DNA of 64,000 nucleotides from an uncultured Lachnospiraceae bacterium (GCA_947382625.1 CANDAG010000013.1:1-64000); one strand, 5' to 3'; positions 35,645-44,685 are shown, counted from the first letter of the stretch. Notes: generated by a model not told the origin, from the letters alone. Numbers and translations: made by a program.

Positions 35645-36204
35645 TTTCTTTTCCTCTTTTTATAAAAAACTTGCAAGATACATAAAAAACAACAAAAAAA
35701 CAATATCAAAGCCACATTGATACCCATTATGTAATTTGCAATAAATGCCAAAGGTATCATAGCGGACAGAAAAAGCGATTTTCTCTTTAAGATCAAAGAA
35801 CACATATCCATGATCAAGTCAACCATCAAAGCGGCAACACCTGCCTCCATTCCTTTCAAAATTGCCGCGATCACCGTATTGGTAACAAATATCTTATAAA
35901 ATGCTGAAACCACCGTTAAAATAATTAACGGGGGAATGATAGCAGCAAAACAGCTTATGAACGCCCCTGTCATACCAGCTACTTTATATCCAGCCAAAGC
36001 AGAAAGGTTGATCGCAATCGCTCCGGGTGTTGATTGTGCTATAGCAGCCATATTTATTAAATCTTCTTCTGTAAAGTATTGTTTTTTTGCAACAAAAAAG
36101 CGGCGAACCATCGGAACCACTATATAACCGCCGCCAAAAGTAAAAGCACTTATGAACAGGTTGGTTGCCAAAAGCCATAAATATATTTTTATGCCCTTTT
36201 TCAA
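35641..36204 (-). CDS. Chromate transporter, first half-size subunit
   Basis: A 187-residue CHR-family protein with the matching pattern: NLFISAFTFGGGYIVVPMVRR, then AIAQSTPGAIAINLSALAGY. With the next gene it forms a two-subunit transporter. It is divergent from a LysR regulator, with 106 bases between them, which suggests control by that regulator. The AT-rich composition matches the neighbours. Confidence 0.9.
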   Translation of the reverse strand: MKKGIKIYLWLLATNLFISAFTFGGGYIVVPMVRRFFVAKKQYFTEEDLINMAAIAQSTPGAIAINLSALAGYKVAGMTGAFISCFAAIIPPLIILTVVSAFYKIFVTNTVIAAILKGMEAGVAALMVDLIMDMCSLILKRKSLFLSAMIPLAFIANYIMGINVALILFFCCFLCILQVFYKKRKRK

Positions 36205-36310
36205 AGTAATCCCTCCTATCCAGACTATTGTATCCCTTGTCTTGAAATCTGTAAAATGCTATAATTTTATATATTCCATCTATTTTATTCATACCAAAAA
36301 AGGAGAAAGC

Positions 36311-37198
36311 ATGGTTATACGACATTTAGAAATTTTAGAAGCGGTAGCAGAAACCGGAACTTTTACAAGTGCTGCAAAAAAACTATATATTACGCAATCT
36401 GCTGTTTCCCATGCGGTTGCAGAACTTGAAAAACAGGCTGGAACAGCTCTTTTTAAGCGTTTGCCAAAAGGTGTTGTCTTAACCCGTTGCGGCAGTTCCC
36501 TTTTAGAGGAATCACAAAGTATTTTAACAGCTTGCAGAAATTTAGACAGAAGAATAAGCCATCTGGAAGAAAATACTCCTGTCAATATTGTATCAAGCAT
36601 TACGATCGCCTCTTTTTTGCTCCCTAAAATACTTAGTGAATTAAAAACTTCTTTTCCGCAGGTTCAACTTTCGGTTCGGATTGCACGTGCAAATACGGCT
36701 ATTGATATTTTGCAGCGTGGAAATGCCGATATTGCTTTTTGGGAAGGTGTTACCCCAAAAGGGAATTTCCATGCAATCCGCTTAGGTTCATATAAGTTAT
36801 GTGCTGCCTGTTCGCCAGAATTTGAATCATCTGTGAAAACAATATCTCCAGATCAATTATGTTGCTATCCATTATTGCTTCGTGAACAGGGAAGCGCAAT
36901 CCGTGATACATTAGACAATACCCTTTCACTTGCCAATCTAAAAGCAGAACCTGTTTGGGAAAGTGTTAATTCACTTGCCCTTATCAAAGCCGCAGAAGCT
37001 GGGCTGGGTATTACAATATTGCCGGAAACATTGTTATCGGACTCTTTGCTTTTAAAGAAACTACGTGTGATAAATTTGGAAAACATAAAAATGGAAAATC
37101 AAATGTTGGCATTATTTCACAAGGATAAATACATTACAAAACCTTTTCAAATTTTGTTAGACCAGCTTAAAAATAATCATGATTTATGCTCTTTATAA
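36311..37198 (+). CDS. LysR-family transcriptional regulator
   Basis: A 295-residue regulator. The N-terminal winged helix-turn-helix (about 1-60: GTFTSAAKKLYITQSAVSHAV) is followed by a two-lobed effector-binding domain (about 88-290). ATG 36311 has AGGAG five bases upstream; a longer frame to 36152 has no ribosome site and overlaps the transporter gene. It is divergent from the chromate transporter pair, the usual LysR layout, so it probably regulates that pair. The effector is unknown. Confidence 0.9.
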   Translation: MVIRHLEILEAVAETGTFTSAAKKLYITQSAVSHAVAELEKQAGTALFKRLPKGVVLTRCGSSLLEESQSILTACRNLDRRISHLEENTPVNIVSSITIASFLLPKILSELKTSFPQVQLSVRIARANTAIDILQRGNADIAFWEGVTPKGNFHAIRLGSYKLCAACSPEFESSVKTISPDQLCCYPLLLREQGSAIRDTLDNTLSLANLKAEPVWESVNSLALIKAAEAGLGITILPETLLSDSLLLKKLRVINLENIKMENQMLALFHKDKYITKPFQILLDQLKNNHDLCSL

Positions 37199-37276
37199 AT
37201 AGTAATAGTTAGTATCAAAACAGGAAATTTTCGTTTGTTTAATTGTCTGCCTGGACGGCCAGCCCCCTCATATCAG

Positions 37277-37316
37277 AAAAAGCTGCCAAAGGCATTTCAC
37301 ACCCCTGGCAGCTTTT
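37277..37316. terminator. Bidirectional terminator after the LysR gene
   Basis: AAAAAGCTGCCA and TGGCAGCTTTT are perfect arms around a 17-base loop. Runs of A and T flank the stem on either strand, so it serves the LysR gene and the convergent ferritin remnant. Confidence 0.85.
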
Positions 37317-37324
37317 CGTCTTCA

Positions 37325-37681
37325 TTATTTGTTAATTGAGTAGATAAAATCTGTTTGTCGGCAACCGCCTGTGCCCGGATCGTTTCCCGCGAGAATTAAA
37401 GCGTCAGCGACGGTGCGGAAATCCTTTGCTTCCTGGGCTGCTTCATAAATGTTGTTGATCAGTGAGGTCACATATCTTTCATGCTCAAGGCCAGCCTTGA
37501 GCGGATCCATTAAAGTCTCAAAGGTCTTGTCCGGCTTTGCGATTGCCTCAAGAGTAACGTTCTCCCCGTTATTATGAAGATACTGATACATCAGCATTGC
37601 GTGATCCTGCTCTTCCCTGGCCTGGATCTCATACCAGTTGGCGAATCCGTCCAGTCCCTTTCTGCTGTAAAAATTGGCCAT
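37325..37681 (-). pseudogene. Ferritin remnant, broken at both ends
   Basis: Codons from LDMANFYSRKG to about AKDFRT match the middle of bacterial ferritin, including the ferroxidase Glu and His of EIQAREEQDHAMLMY. The first about 28 residues, which carry the first iron-binding Glu, are missing. An in-frame TGA lies 21 bases before the apparent ATG. After DFRT the frame runs into 28 residues unlike ferritin (VADALILAGNDPG and on), so the last about 45 residues with the final helices are lost. A dispersed palindrome sits exactly at the 5' break. It is unlikely to store iron. Confidence 0.8.
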
Positions 37682-37697
37682 ATCCAGATGAGTTTTT

Positions 37698-37738
37698 GTA
37701 ACTGCTCAGTACGAACTGTTCAGTACCTGCACAGCTAC
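37698..37738. repeat. Palindromic repeat at the ferritin break point
   Basis: GTAACTGCTCAGTAC is followed by a near copy, GAACTGTTCAGTAC, and ends CACAGCTAC. It shares an exact 15-mer with the palindrome at 22924. It occupies the place where the ferritin N-terminus should be. Confidence 0.55.
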
Positions 37739-37746
37739 AAATTTTT

Positions 37747-38775
37747 CTAAAACATCCCCTCCAGGTACGCCGCCAGCTCCTCTGCCATCTCTTCCGCCTC
37801 CGGAATCCTCAAATGTCCCGGCGTTCCCTTTGCATTCCTGCGAAATACATAGTGGTGTACTCTCTCATCTGCCATATTTCCGCACACCTGATCAATAGTC
37901 TCATCCCAGGACTCGTCGTGGTTTAAAAGCGTGGTACAGCATACGATATGGGCTTCTGGATACTTCTGACGGATATTTTTAAGGAAAGAGGCATATCTTT
38001 CCTTCCAGATGCGGGCCTTATCCCCCTCCGGATCTTCTTTCATGTAATCCTCCGGATGGGCGTCATTCTGGCCAAGGGCCACGATCACCACATGAGGGAT
38101 ATATTTTGAGAAATCCCATCCGGTCTGTCTGCCAAAGGTCGGATTGTAGTGCACCTTGTCCCAGATGCTTTCCATGCCCACATAATCCGGCTCACAAAAC
38201 CAGCCGGTGCCGTCAAGCAGCGCGGCTCCTCCCTGGGCAATATCATGAATTTCCGCATCCAGCTTTCTGGCCGTCATCCAGGCATAGGAGTACCAGCTGT
38301 TGGAAAACTCCCCGTTATGTGCCGGGTCTTCCTTTCCAATGCAATGAACGGCCTCTGACACCTCACCGGCGGATACAGAGTCTCCATATACCTCTATCCT
38401 CCGTTTCGGCCTTTCGGGCGGCGGAAGCAGACGGCTTCCTTCGGAAAGCTTAAGCTCCTCCAGCACCAGCTCATGGCAGCTGTCCATCCGCTTAAAGATC
38501 ATAATATCATGCTCACTCTCTTCCGTTTCCTCAAGCAGGGTGATCACTGTCTCTCCCTGATCCTCTAAGTCAAATCGCTTCTGCACGCCGTCTACTATGG
38601 CTCCCAGCACATTTTTCCAATAGTTGCAACGGTTTGTGACCTTAAGCGATGCGCTCTTCCCATAAAAGCGAAACCGCAGGGAGGAAGCCGGAAAGATCAA
38701 TTCCGGTCTTAATGGATTCTCCCTGTCAATCCTTCCGCTGTAGCTTAACTCTTCTCTGTCAAACGGTATCCTCAT
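37747..38775 (-). CDS. SGNH-fold carbohydrate esterase, CE2-like
   Basis: A protein of about 342 residues with an N-terminal beta-sandwich (about 1-120) and a C-terminal SGNH hydrolase, the two-domain layout of CE2 acetyl esterases that deacetylate sugars. Catalytic blocks visible are YGDSVSAGE (nucleophile Ser), a block II Gly in AQGGAAL, ALGQNDAHPEDY (block III) and a late His in GTPGHLRIPEAEEMAEEL. There is no signal peptide, so it would act on imported oligosaccharides. The start at 38775 follows GGAGAGG. It lies 149 bases after the adaptor gene and may be a separate unit. Confidence 0.82.
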   Translation of the reverse strand: MRIPFDREELSYSGRIDRENPLRPELIFPASSLRFRFYGKSASLKVTNRCNYWKNVLGAIVDGVQKRFDLEDQGETVITLLEETEESEHDIMIFKRMDSCHELVLEELKLSEGSRLLPPPERPKRRIEVYGDSVSAGEVSEAVHCIGKEDPAHNGEFSNSWYSYAWMTARKLDAEIHDIAQGGAALLDGTGWFCEPDYVGMESIWDKVHYNPTFGRQTGWDFSKYIPHVVIVALGQNDAHPEDYMKEDPEGDKARIWKERYASFLKNIRQKYPEAHIVCCTTLLNHDESWDETIDQVCGNMADERVHHYVFRRNAKGTPGHLRIPEAEEMAEELAAYLEGMF

Positions 38776-38832
38776 CTTCTCTTTTCCTCTCCGCAACAGC
38801 CAGACCAAAGCCGGCTGATGCCTTTCCCTCTT

Positions 38833-38865
38833 TGTAAATATTCAGCCTTCGGCTTCATAGTTACC
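38833..38865. repeat. Solo palindromic end of the MITE-like element
   Basis: TGTAAATATTCAGCC, TTC, then GGCTTCATAGTTACC. This matches the outer about 30 bases of the element at 5262 and by itself forms a hairpin. It lies between the esterase gene and the adaptor gene. Confidence 0.6.
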
Positions 38866-38924
38866 CCTTTTTTCCTTGATATTTACATATTAATTGACAG
38901 ATCCTTAAGAGTCAACCACCCGGT

Positions 38925-40235
38925 TTATTCATTTTCACCCTCCCATCTGACAGTATCTCCCTTCGCGATTTCTTTTGTGGAGGATGTGACGATCCGGCTC
39001 TCTGTATCCAATGCGCCTTCCTCAATGGCAACCCAATGATCGTTATGGTCGAGTACCTTTACATTCACTGTATCTACATAGTATTCCTGCCCCAGGATCC
39101 CTTCCCTCTCCTTCAGCACATAGACAAAATTCTGTTTATCCGATTCGTGGAGGGCTGAGGGAGGCAGGCAAAGCCGGTATTTTTCTCCTTGCTCCGAACG
39201 GAAAATACTGCCGGATACCCCCGGTACTCCCATGCCTTCCGGAAGCTCGATCAATACCTCATACTTTTCCGCCCCTTCCCTGCTCTCTGCCAGATAAGCC
39301 ACCTTTTCCTCCAGCTCCTTATGTTCTCCCTCCAGCTTAACCGTGATCTCATCTCCCAGACCGATATACTTTTTCTGCTCCTTGTCCAGAGTAACCTTCA
39401 GCTGGCAGGGAATGCTTTCGTCAGAGATCAGCATCACCGCCGTATCTGCTGTCCTTCCTCCTGTTCCCACCATGATCTCCGTGATCACACCACCGAAGGG
39501 AGCCGTCACGATCCCCTGGCTGTCCTTTATCCTTTGGAGTTGGTTTAGTTCCTCGGAAAAACCGGACAACTCCAGCCGTGCCGTATCCAGATCAGAGGAA
39601 ACATTCTCCGGAAGGAGGATATCCTCCACCCTTCTTCCGGCCTGCTTCACCGCCTCGTCACGGGCCGCCTTTGCATCCGCCTCCCCGTAAGCCGCACTCT
39701 GCAGAGCGCCCTTCAGCTCCTTGTCTCCCCCGCTTCCGCCTTCTTCCTCCAGATCATTCTCCGCCTGGACATAGCTTTCCGCAGCACGCCCCACCTGGGT
39801 GTCCTGGAGTCTTGCAGTAATATCGTAATCCTCTCTTGCCCTGGCAAGCTCCAGTTCCTTTTTTTGCTCCTCAATGGCCTGATTTTCCAAAATGGCATTG
39901 ATCTGAAGAGAGATTTTGGAGATTTCATCCTTCTTTTTCTCCATCATCTCCTCAAGATCCTCAAGATCGATCAAAAACAGCACATCCCCTTCCTCTACCC
40001 TGTCGCCCACCCGGACAGGCATGGAAAGGATCCGAAACCCCGGCTGATAGGTGACGGGCTTTTCGCCTCCGGCCACCACAAGCCCCTCCGCCTCCACCTT
40101 ATGCTCCACATATTTTGACGCGGGCATGGTCGTATCTGCCATGGGAAGCCGGTAAGCGTAGACACTTTTTGCAACCAACGTACATATCCCCATAAATGCA
40201 AGAAAAATACCAAACCCTGCTATGACCTTTTTCAT
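38925..40235 (-). CDS. HlyD/MFP-type membrane-fusion adaptor
   Basis: A 436-residue protein with one N-terminal membrane anchor (residues 5-26, IAGFGIFLAFMGICTLVA). A biotinyl-lipoyl half-motif follows (PGFRILSMPVRVGDRVEEGDVLFLID, about 68-93), then a long alpha-hairpin coiled coil (about 95-240), the second lipoyl half (GIVTAPFGGVITEIMVGTGG) and a beta-barrel C-terminus. These adaptors normally belong to exporters. Here the gene follows, by seven bases, two sugar-importer permeases, which is unusual. It may couple the transporter to the cell wall or to an unlinked exporter. Confidence 0.85.
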   Translation of the reverse strand: MKKVIAGFGIFLAFMGICTLVAKSVYAYRLPMADTTMPASKYVEHKVEAEGLVVAGGEKPVTYQPGFRILSMPVRVGDRVEEGDVLFLIDLEDLEEMMEKKKDEISKISLQINAILENQAIEEQKKELELARAREDYDITARLQDTQVGRAAESYVQAENDLEEEGGSGGDKELKGALQSAAYGEADAKAARDEAVKQAGRRVEDILLPENVSSDLDTARLELSGFSEELNQLQRIKDSQGIVTAPFGGVITEIMVGTGGRTADTAVMLISDESIPCQLKVTLDKEQKKYIGLGDEITVKLEGEHKELEEKVAYLAESREGAEKYEVLIELPEGMGVPGVSGSIFRSEQGEKYRLCLPPSALHESDKQNFVYVLKEREGILGQEYYVDTVNVKVLDHNDHWVAIEEGALDTESRIVTSSTKEIAKGDTVRWEGENE

Positions 40236-40242
40236 TTCTTAC

Positions 40243-41130
40243 CTACTCCTTTAGTCCTGAATATATAATGCCCTGCTCCAGATAGTCCTGTCCGATGATA
40301 AACACAAACACTGCCGGCACCAGGGTGACCACACTGGCGCAAAAGGCAAATCCCGCCTGTCCCCAGGTGATCTGAGGCAGATACAGGGACAGAGGCCATA
40401 AAGACTTATCCTCCAGAAACGCCATAGGCTGCTCCATGAGATTCCAATATTCCAGAAAGCCCAGCACCATAGCGGAGAGAAGACCGCTTTTTCCAAGAGG
40501 AAGCCCCAGCCTTACAAATATGGTAAGCTCCCCGGCTCCGTCCACCCTTGCCGCCTCCAGCATCTGGTAAGGGATGCTCTTAAATCCCCCGTAGGACAAA
40601 AATACCGGGAATGTGGAAAATACCGCGGGCCAGATGATGGCCTGATGGGTATTTAAAAGAGAAAGCTCATTCAACACCAGATAGCTTGACAGCATAGTCA
40701 CCTGAAAAGGCATAAGCATAAGCACCACATACAGGGCAAACAGTCCCCGGCTTCCCCTTCCCTGATACACTGCAAAGCCCCATGCCGCCGGTACCGCAAA
40801 AAGGAGCTGTCCCGTCAGGATACACAATACCAGCTTCATGGAATTCCAGAACAGAACAAAAAACTGAGGCGTCTCAAACAACAGCTTTCCATAATTGGCA
40901 AAGGATGGATAATCCGGCACAAGCTTCCACCCGATAAATTCACTTCCATCCGTAAAGACTGTGCTGATGTACCCGCCCAGCTCCCAGGTATCCATAAGGG
41001 AGCCGGATAAAAGCAATAGTACGGGTAAAAACACCAGCAGAGCCGGCAGGAGCAGAGCCAGAAGCAGAAGCCCTTTTCCTGCCAAATTTCTCACTTTTAT
41101 CAATATTTTCCTTTTTTTATCTGTGCCCAT
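40243..41130 (-). CDS. Sugar-type ABC permease (MalG/CUT1 family)
   Basis: A protein of about 295 residues with six membrane segments and the ATPase-docking EAA loop as EAARVDGAGELTIFVRLGLPL (near residue 195-215). I place the start at ATG 41130 (GTG 41133 is possible). The upstream frame would overlap the other permease by 60 bases, and AAGGAG lies just upstream. It pairs with the next permease. No ATPase gene lies in the operon, so a shared MsmK/UgpC-type ATPase elsewhere is likely. Confidence 0.9.
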   Translation of the reverse strand: MGTDKKRKILIKVRNLAGKGLLLLALLLPALLVFLPVLLLLSGSLMDTWELGGYISTVFTDGSEFIGWKLVPDYPSFANYGKLLFETPQFFVLFWNSMKLVLCILTGQLLFAVPAAWGFAVYQGRGSRGLFALYVVLMLMPFQVTMLSSYLVLNELSLLNTHQAIIWPAVFSTFPVFLSYGGFKSIPYQMLEAARVDGAGELTIFVRLGLPLGKSGLLSAMVLGFLEYWNLMEQPMAFLEDKSLWPLSLYLPQITWGQAGFAFCASVVTLVPAVFVFIIGQDYLEQGIIYSGLKE

Positions 41131-41147
41131 CACTATTCTGCATCTCC

Positions 41148-42005
41148 TTACCTGTCCTCCCACAGCCTTTGCAGCAATAAAATTGCGATCATCAGAACAC
41201 CGCCGGTACACACTGCCGCGGCCGCCATTTTGTCAAGCTCCAGATTTACGAACCAGTTGTTGAACAGATGCTGCAGGAGATACATGCTTTGATCCGGATA
41301 GGCTCCCGCCGTCAGATAGGCCTCCCGGTAGATCTTAAAGGAATTCAGAAAGGATAAGATCACTATAGTAAAAAGACTTCCCTTCAGATTCGGAAGCACG
41401 ATCCTCCAAAACCGCTGCCAGCCTCCTGCGCCGTCCACCCTGGCGGCCTCCAGCATTTCCCCGGAGATCCCCCCAAGACCTGCCAGCCACAGGATCACCG
41501 TATAGCCCAGATTTTTCCATACATAGCTTCCCACCAGCACCCAGAAGGCCGTGGCTGTACCGAGATAATCCTTATGTACCTCTCCCCAGAGGCCCCAGTC
41601 AAGTCCGGCCCGGGTGAGAAATAAATTCAAAAATCCCTGCTTATAAAACACCAGCTTCCACACCAGCACCACAGTGGCAGTGGGCATGGCAAGAGGAAAC
41701 AGATAAATGGATTTGATCCATCCCTTCTTTTTAAATCTGCTTAGCATCAGTGCCACCATCAGCCCCGCCGAGACCAGAACAGGGATGCATACCACCGTAA
41801 ATTTTATGGTATTTTTCACTGCCAGCAAAAACGCCTGATTCCGGAAAATAGCCTGATAATTTTTTCCTCCGATAAACGCCCCCGTCACCGCCGTGGTGAA
41901 GGAACGCTTCACCACATCCAGAAAGGGCAGAAGGACAAAAACCATGATCCCCAAAAAGCCCGGAAACACAAACAGGCCAAAAAACTTTCTTCTCTTTTTC
42001 TGCAT
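41148..42005 (-). CDS. Sugar-type ABC permease (MalF/UgpA family)
   Basis: A 285-residue permease with six membrane segments and the EAA loop EAARVDGAGGWQRFWRIVLP (near 189-208). The N-terminal segment is FVFPGFLGIMVFVLLPFLDVV. It lies 20 bases after the solute-binding protein gene and directly before the MalG-type permease. Confidence 0.92.
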   Translation of the reverse strand: MQKKRRKFFGLFVFPGFLGIMVFVLLPFLDVVKRSFTTAVTGAFIGGKNYQAIFRNQAFLLAVKNTIKFTVVCIPVLVSAGLMVALMLSRFKKKGWIKSIYLFPLAMPTATVVLVWKLVFYKQGFLNLFLTRAGLDWGLWGEVHKDYLGTATAFWVLVGSYVWKNLGYTVILWLAGLGGISGEMLEAARVDGAGGWQRFWRIVLPNLKGSLFTIVILSFLNSFKIYREAYLTAGAYPDQSMYLLQHLFNNWFVNLELDKMAAAAVCTGGVLMIAILLLQRLWEDR

Positions 42006-42025
42006 ATATTTTTCTCTCTGCTCTT

Positions 42026-44503
42026 TTATTCTGCCATATAGATAGCCAGCTTCTGCTCTATGGCATCCAGCGCCTCCTCCAGTTCCTGCTCTCCCCGGAA
42101 ATATTTCTGCCCTTCCTCCATCACTGCCTTTTCCAGAACCCTGTCTTCTATATAAGGGGTATCCGCCGACTCCATCCAGCCATAAAACACCGCAAGCTCT
42201 TCTTCTGTGGGCACATAAACATCCAGCTCTGTCTCTATTCCCTCTTCAGAAACCATAACCATAGAACCATACAGCCCGTCTTCCCCTACATACTCCTCAT
42301 CGGGCCGAAACAGCTCCTCAAGAGCACTGCGGTTGATAGAATAGCCTCCCAGAGCGCATTGGTTCTCCTTTCCAAGAAACAGCGTCAGAAAATCCTCCGC
42401 CAGCTCCTTCCGGCCGGACGCCGCATTGATGCCAAGCAGGGTCTCGGGGATAAATACTCCTTTGCTCTGCCCTTCCATAAGCGTCAGCGCTGCGTCTTCA
42501 CAGCCCTTTGCCTTGTGTACCGAGGTCAGATCATAATAGCCGTAAGGGTAGGTGTTAAGCCCTGTGAGAAGCTTCACATAATCTCCCACATAGTCCAGAG
42601 ACATTCCTCCGTAAAAGGACAGCTCATACTCCCAGTCCTCGCCGTAATCCCGGGCGGAAATTTCTGCAGAGGACTGGAAACGCTCCAGACTTTTGGCATT
42701 GATCCCGTCCATCTGAGCCTCATAGATCCTCTTTGTCTGGGTCAAAAACTCCGAAAGAGCCTCACGGTCAATTTCTCCTCCATCCCCCTTCCATGCAGGA
42801 GCGCTGACTGCGGCAAACATCTTCATGACTCCGATCTCAGAGCTGATCCCGATCAGATCTGCGCCCGGATTGTCCCTGCGCAGCTGTTCCATTCCCTCTG
42901 CAATGGCGGAAAGACCTTTCATGCCAGATACCAGCTCTTCCTTTCCCAGAAGGATGGGAAAGGCCACCTGTGCAGGGATCATATAGATCTCCTCCTCTGT
43001 TCCAAGGGCGCGGATCAGGTTTGTAAACAGCTCCTCCTCATACTTCCCAACAAACTCATTCAAATTAAGGAGCAGTCCCTTCTGAAGATAGGAATCTATA
43101 GGAAGTCCATCCAGCACCAGCACATCCGGCCCCTGTCCTGCCATGATCTCTGTGTTCAGCTTCTTAAGGGCGTCCTCCCTGGTAACTCCGCCTCCTTCTT
43201 CCATCCCCACCTCATACTCCACATGGACCTCCGGATTCTCCACCTGATAGGCGGAAGCTGCTACCCGGATATCATAGCTTTCTTTCAGGCTGTACACCTT
43301 CAGCTTCTCTGTAGGGACAGAAGCCACATTGGAATCATAAGTAAATTTCACAACCTTTCCGCCGGAAAAAAGAGCAATAAACTCTCCGGTTTCCAGCCTC
43401 AGCATATCCTTGATCCCATACCTGGGACTTCCCAATCTTGAGAGAGAACCGTCAATGAGCTGTTCTACCTCTCCCTGTCCCATCACATAGCGATGCAGCC
43501 CCTTTTTGCCTGCCAGATAAAGGGTTCCTTCCTCTCCCGGAAAAAGAAACAGATCATACCAGCTCCCGCCGTTAAACTGCCTGTCCGGATAATTCTCCTT
43601 CACAAATTCCGCAAGGACCTGGTCCTCCACGTACTCCTTCTTTTCCATATCATAAAGGATCGGTGCCTCAATGTCATAGCCGTCAATGATCATCAGATCT
43701 CCCAGGAACTGGATAAGCTGGGGATTTGTCTCCGTATTCAGATATATCTCCGTGCTGCCGTCCTCCTTTACCTCATAAACGCATTCCCTGTAGGTAGTCA
43801 TAAAAACCCTTCCGGAATCGGCAAGCCAGAAGTTCGTGGGATAGAGATCATCCTCACCCACAGAGTAAGTCACCGGCAGCTCCGTGCCATCAGGAAAAAG
43901 CAGCGCGCAGTCGGGATTCAGTTCAAACCAGGAGCCTGTGCTTTCCTCTCCGGACTCATCGGAAGCTTCCTCATCCGCCTCGTCCTCACCATCTGTATCT
44001 GCACCATATCCGTTCGCTTCGTCCTCATCAACATAGATGGCAGCCAAGGTACCGTCCGCCCCGACCTGGACATTCAGCATATATGCTGATGCACCCTTCT
44101 CTTCCAGCCACTGGATGCTCTCCGCCTTCCAGGTCCCTCCCTGATCCTCCGATACCTGAAAGCTCCGATAGCCGTCTGCGATCACCAGCTTCCCCTCCGG
44201 CAGCATCCGCAGATCATAAACCACCTCCAGGGCATCTGACAGATCTGTCTCTTCCTCCACGTACCGCCCCATGGACACTTCCTGCTGATCCTCTCTGCCG
44301 CCTTCTCCTGAGACATTCCCGGAAGGATTGCTTCCCTGAGCCCCATTCTCCCCGAAACCACTTCCTCCCGAGTTTGCCTGCCCTCCGCAGCCTGAAGAAA
44401 GCACCACTGTCACTGCCGTCAAAAGACACATAAGCCTTTTGGCAGACTTAAGTTTCTTCAAAATCTTTTTGTTCAGAAATTTTTTCATAAAAATACCTTT
44501 CAT
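42026..44503 (-). CDS. Lipoprotein with a propeller-like N-terminal half and ABC solute-binding C-terminal half
   Basis: About 825 residues, twice the usual size for this class. The signal peptide ends in the lipobox SSGC, with the lipidated Cys at about residue 38 from this start. Residues about 75-410 contain repeated beta-strand units with W/G-rich turns (LPEGKLVIADGYRSF, AGKKGLHRYVMG and similar), resembling sensor-type beta-propellers, with an acidic insert near 165. Residues about 420-825 are a family 1 extracellular solute-binding domain (EIMAGQGPDVLVLDGLPIDS; TLLGINAASGRKELAEDFL). Start 44503 has AGGAG ten bases upstream; ATG 44488 is also possible. The promoter carries tandem BlaI-like operators. 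Confidence 0.82.
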   Translation of the reverse strand: MKGIFMKKFLNKKILKKLKSAKRLMCLLTAVTVVLSSGCGGQANSGGSGFGENGAQGSNPSGNVSGEGGREDQQEVSMGRYVEEETDLSDALEVVYDLRMLPEGKLVIADGYRSFQVSEDQGGTWKAESIQWLEEKGASAYMLNVQVGADGTLAAIYVDEDEANGYGADTDGEDEADEEASDESGEESTGSWFELNPDCALLFPDGTELPVTYSVGEDDLYPTNFWLADSGRVFMTTYRECVYEVKEDGSTEIYLNTETNPQLIQFLGDLMIIDGYDIEAPILYDMEKKEYVEDQVLAEFVKENYPDRQFNGGSWYDLFLFPGEEGTLYLAGKKGLHRYVMGQGEVEQLIDGSLSRLGSPRYGIKDMLRLETGEFIALFSGGKVVKFTYDSNVASVPTEKLKVYSLKESYDIRVAASAYQVENPEVHVEYEVGMEEGGGVTREDALKKLNTEIMAGQGPDVLVLDGLPIDSYLQKGLLLNLNEFVGKYEEELFTNLIRALGTEEEIYMIPAQVAFPILLGKEELVSGMKGLSAIAEGMEQLRRDNPGADLIGISSEIGVMKMFAAVSAPAWKGDGGEIDREALSEFLTQTKRIYEAQMDGINAKSLERFQSSAEISARDYGEDWEYELSFYGGMSLDYVGDYVKLLTGLNTYPYGYYDLTSVHKAKGCEDAALTLMEGQSKGVFIPETLLGINAASGRKELAEDFLTLFLGKENQCALGGYSINRSALEELFRPDEEYVGEDGLYGSMVMVSEEGIETELDVYVPTEEELAVFYGWMESADTPYIEDRVLEKAVMEEGQKYFRGEQELEEALDAIEQKLAIYMAE

Positions 44504-44558
44504 TGTTAACTGACTCCTTTCCCATGCTACCCCAGTCCCCTGCGAATCGTTTTTCCAG

Positions 44559-44594
44559 GCAAACGCTGCCACGCTTTGCGGATCAGCTTATTGA
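44559..44594. repeat. Short dispersed palindrome (CAAACGC...CTTATTG family), copy 4
   Basis: GCAAACGCTGCCACGCTTTGCGGATCAGCTTATTGA. It lies in the leader between the operator region and the solute-binding protein start. Confidence 0.6.
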
Positions 44595-44631
44595 TGAAGA
44601 TTTCCAGACCACAAAGCCTGAAACGCAAAAT

Positions 44632-44673
44632 GACTACCGCGATAGTCTGTAAATATAGACTATCACAGTAGTC
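44632..44673. promoter_or_regulatory. Tandem BlaI-type operators of the ABC operon
   Basis: GACTACCGCGATAGTC (44632-44647) and GACTATCACAGTAGTC (44658-44673) are two 16-bp palindromes whose centres are 26 bases apart. They have the same GACTATC..GATAGTC pattern as the pair upstream of blaI (46957-46995). The second overlaps the -10 region, as expected for repression. Confidence 0.82.
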
Positions 44674-44685
44674 GCTCTATGTCAA
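44657..44685 (-). promoter_or_regulatory. Promoter of the propeller-SBP/ABC operon
   Basis: On the minus strand TTGACA (44685-44680), a 17-base spacer and TAGTCT (44662-44657). The perfect -35 and weak -10 inside an operator match the architecture of the blaI promoter. Confidence 0.65.

Noticed and set aside
42359-43441. Plus-strand frame of 360 codons
   Set aside because: Antisense of the solute-binding protein gene. No ribosome site or recognisable domain.
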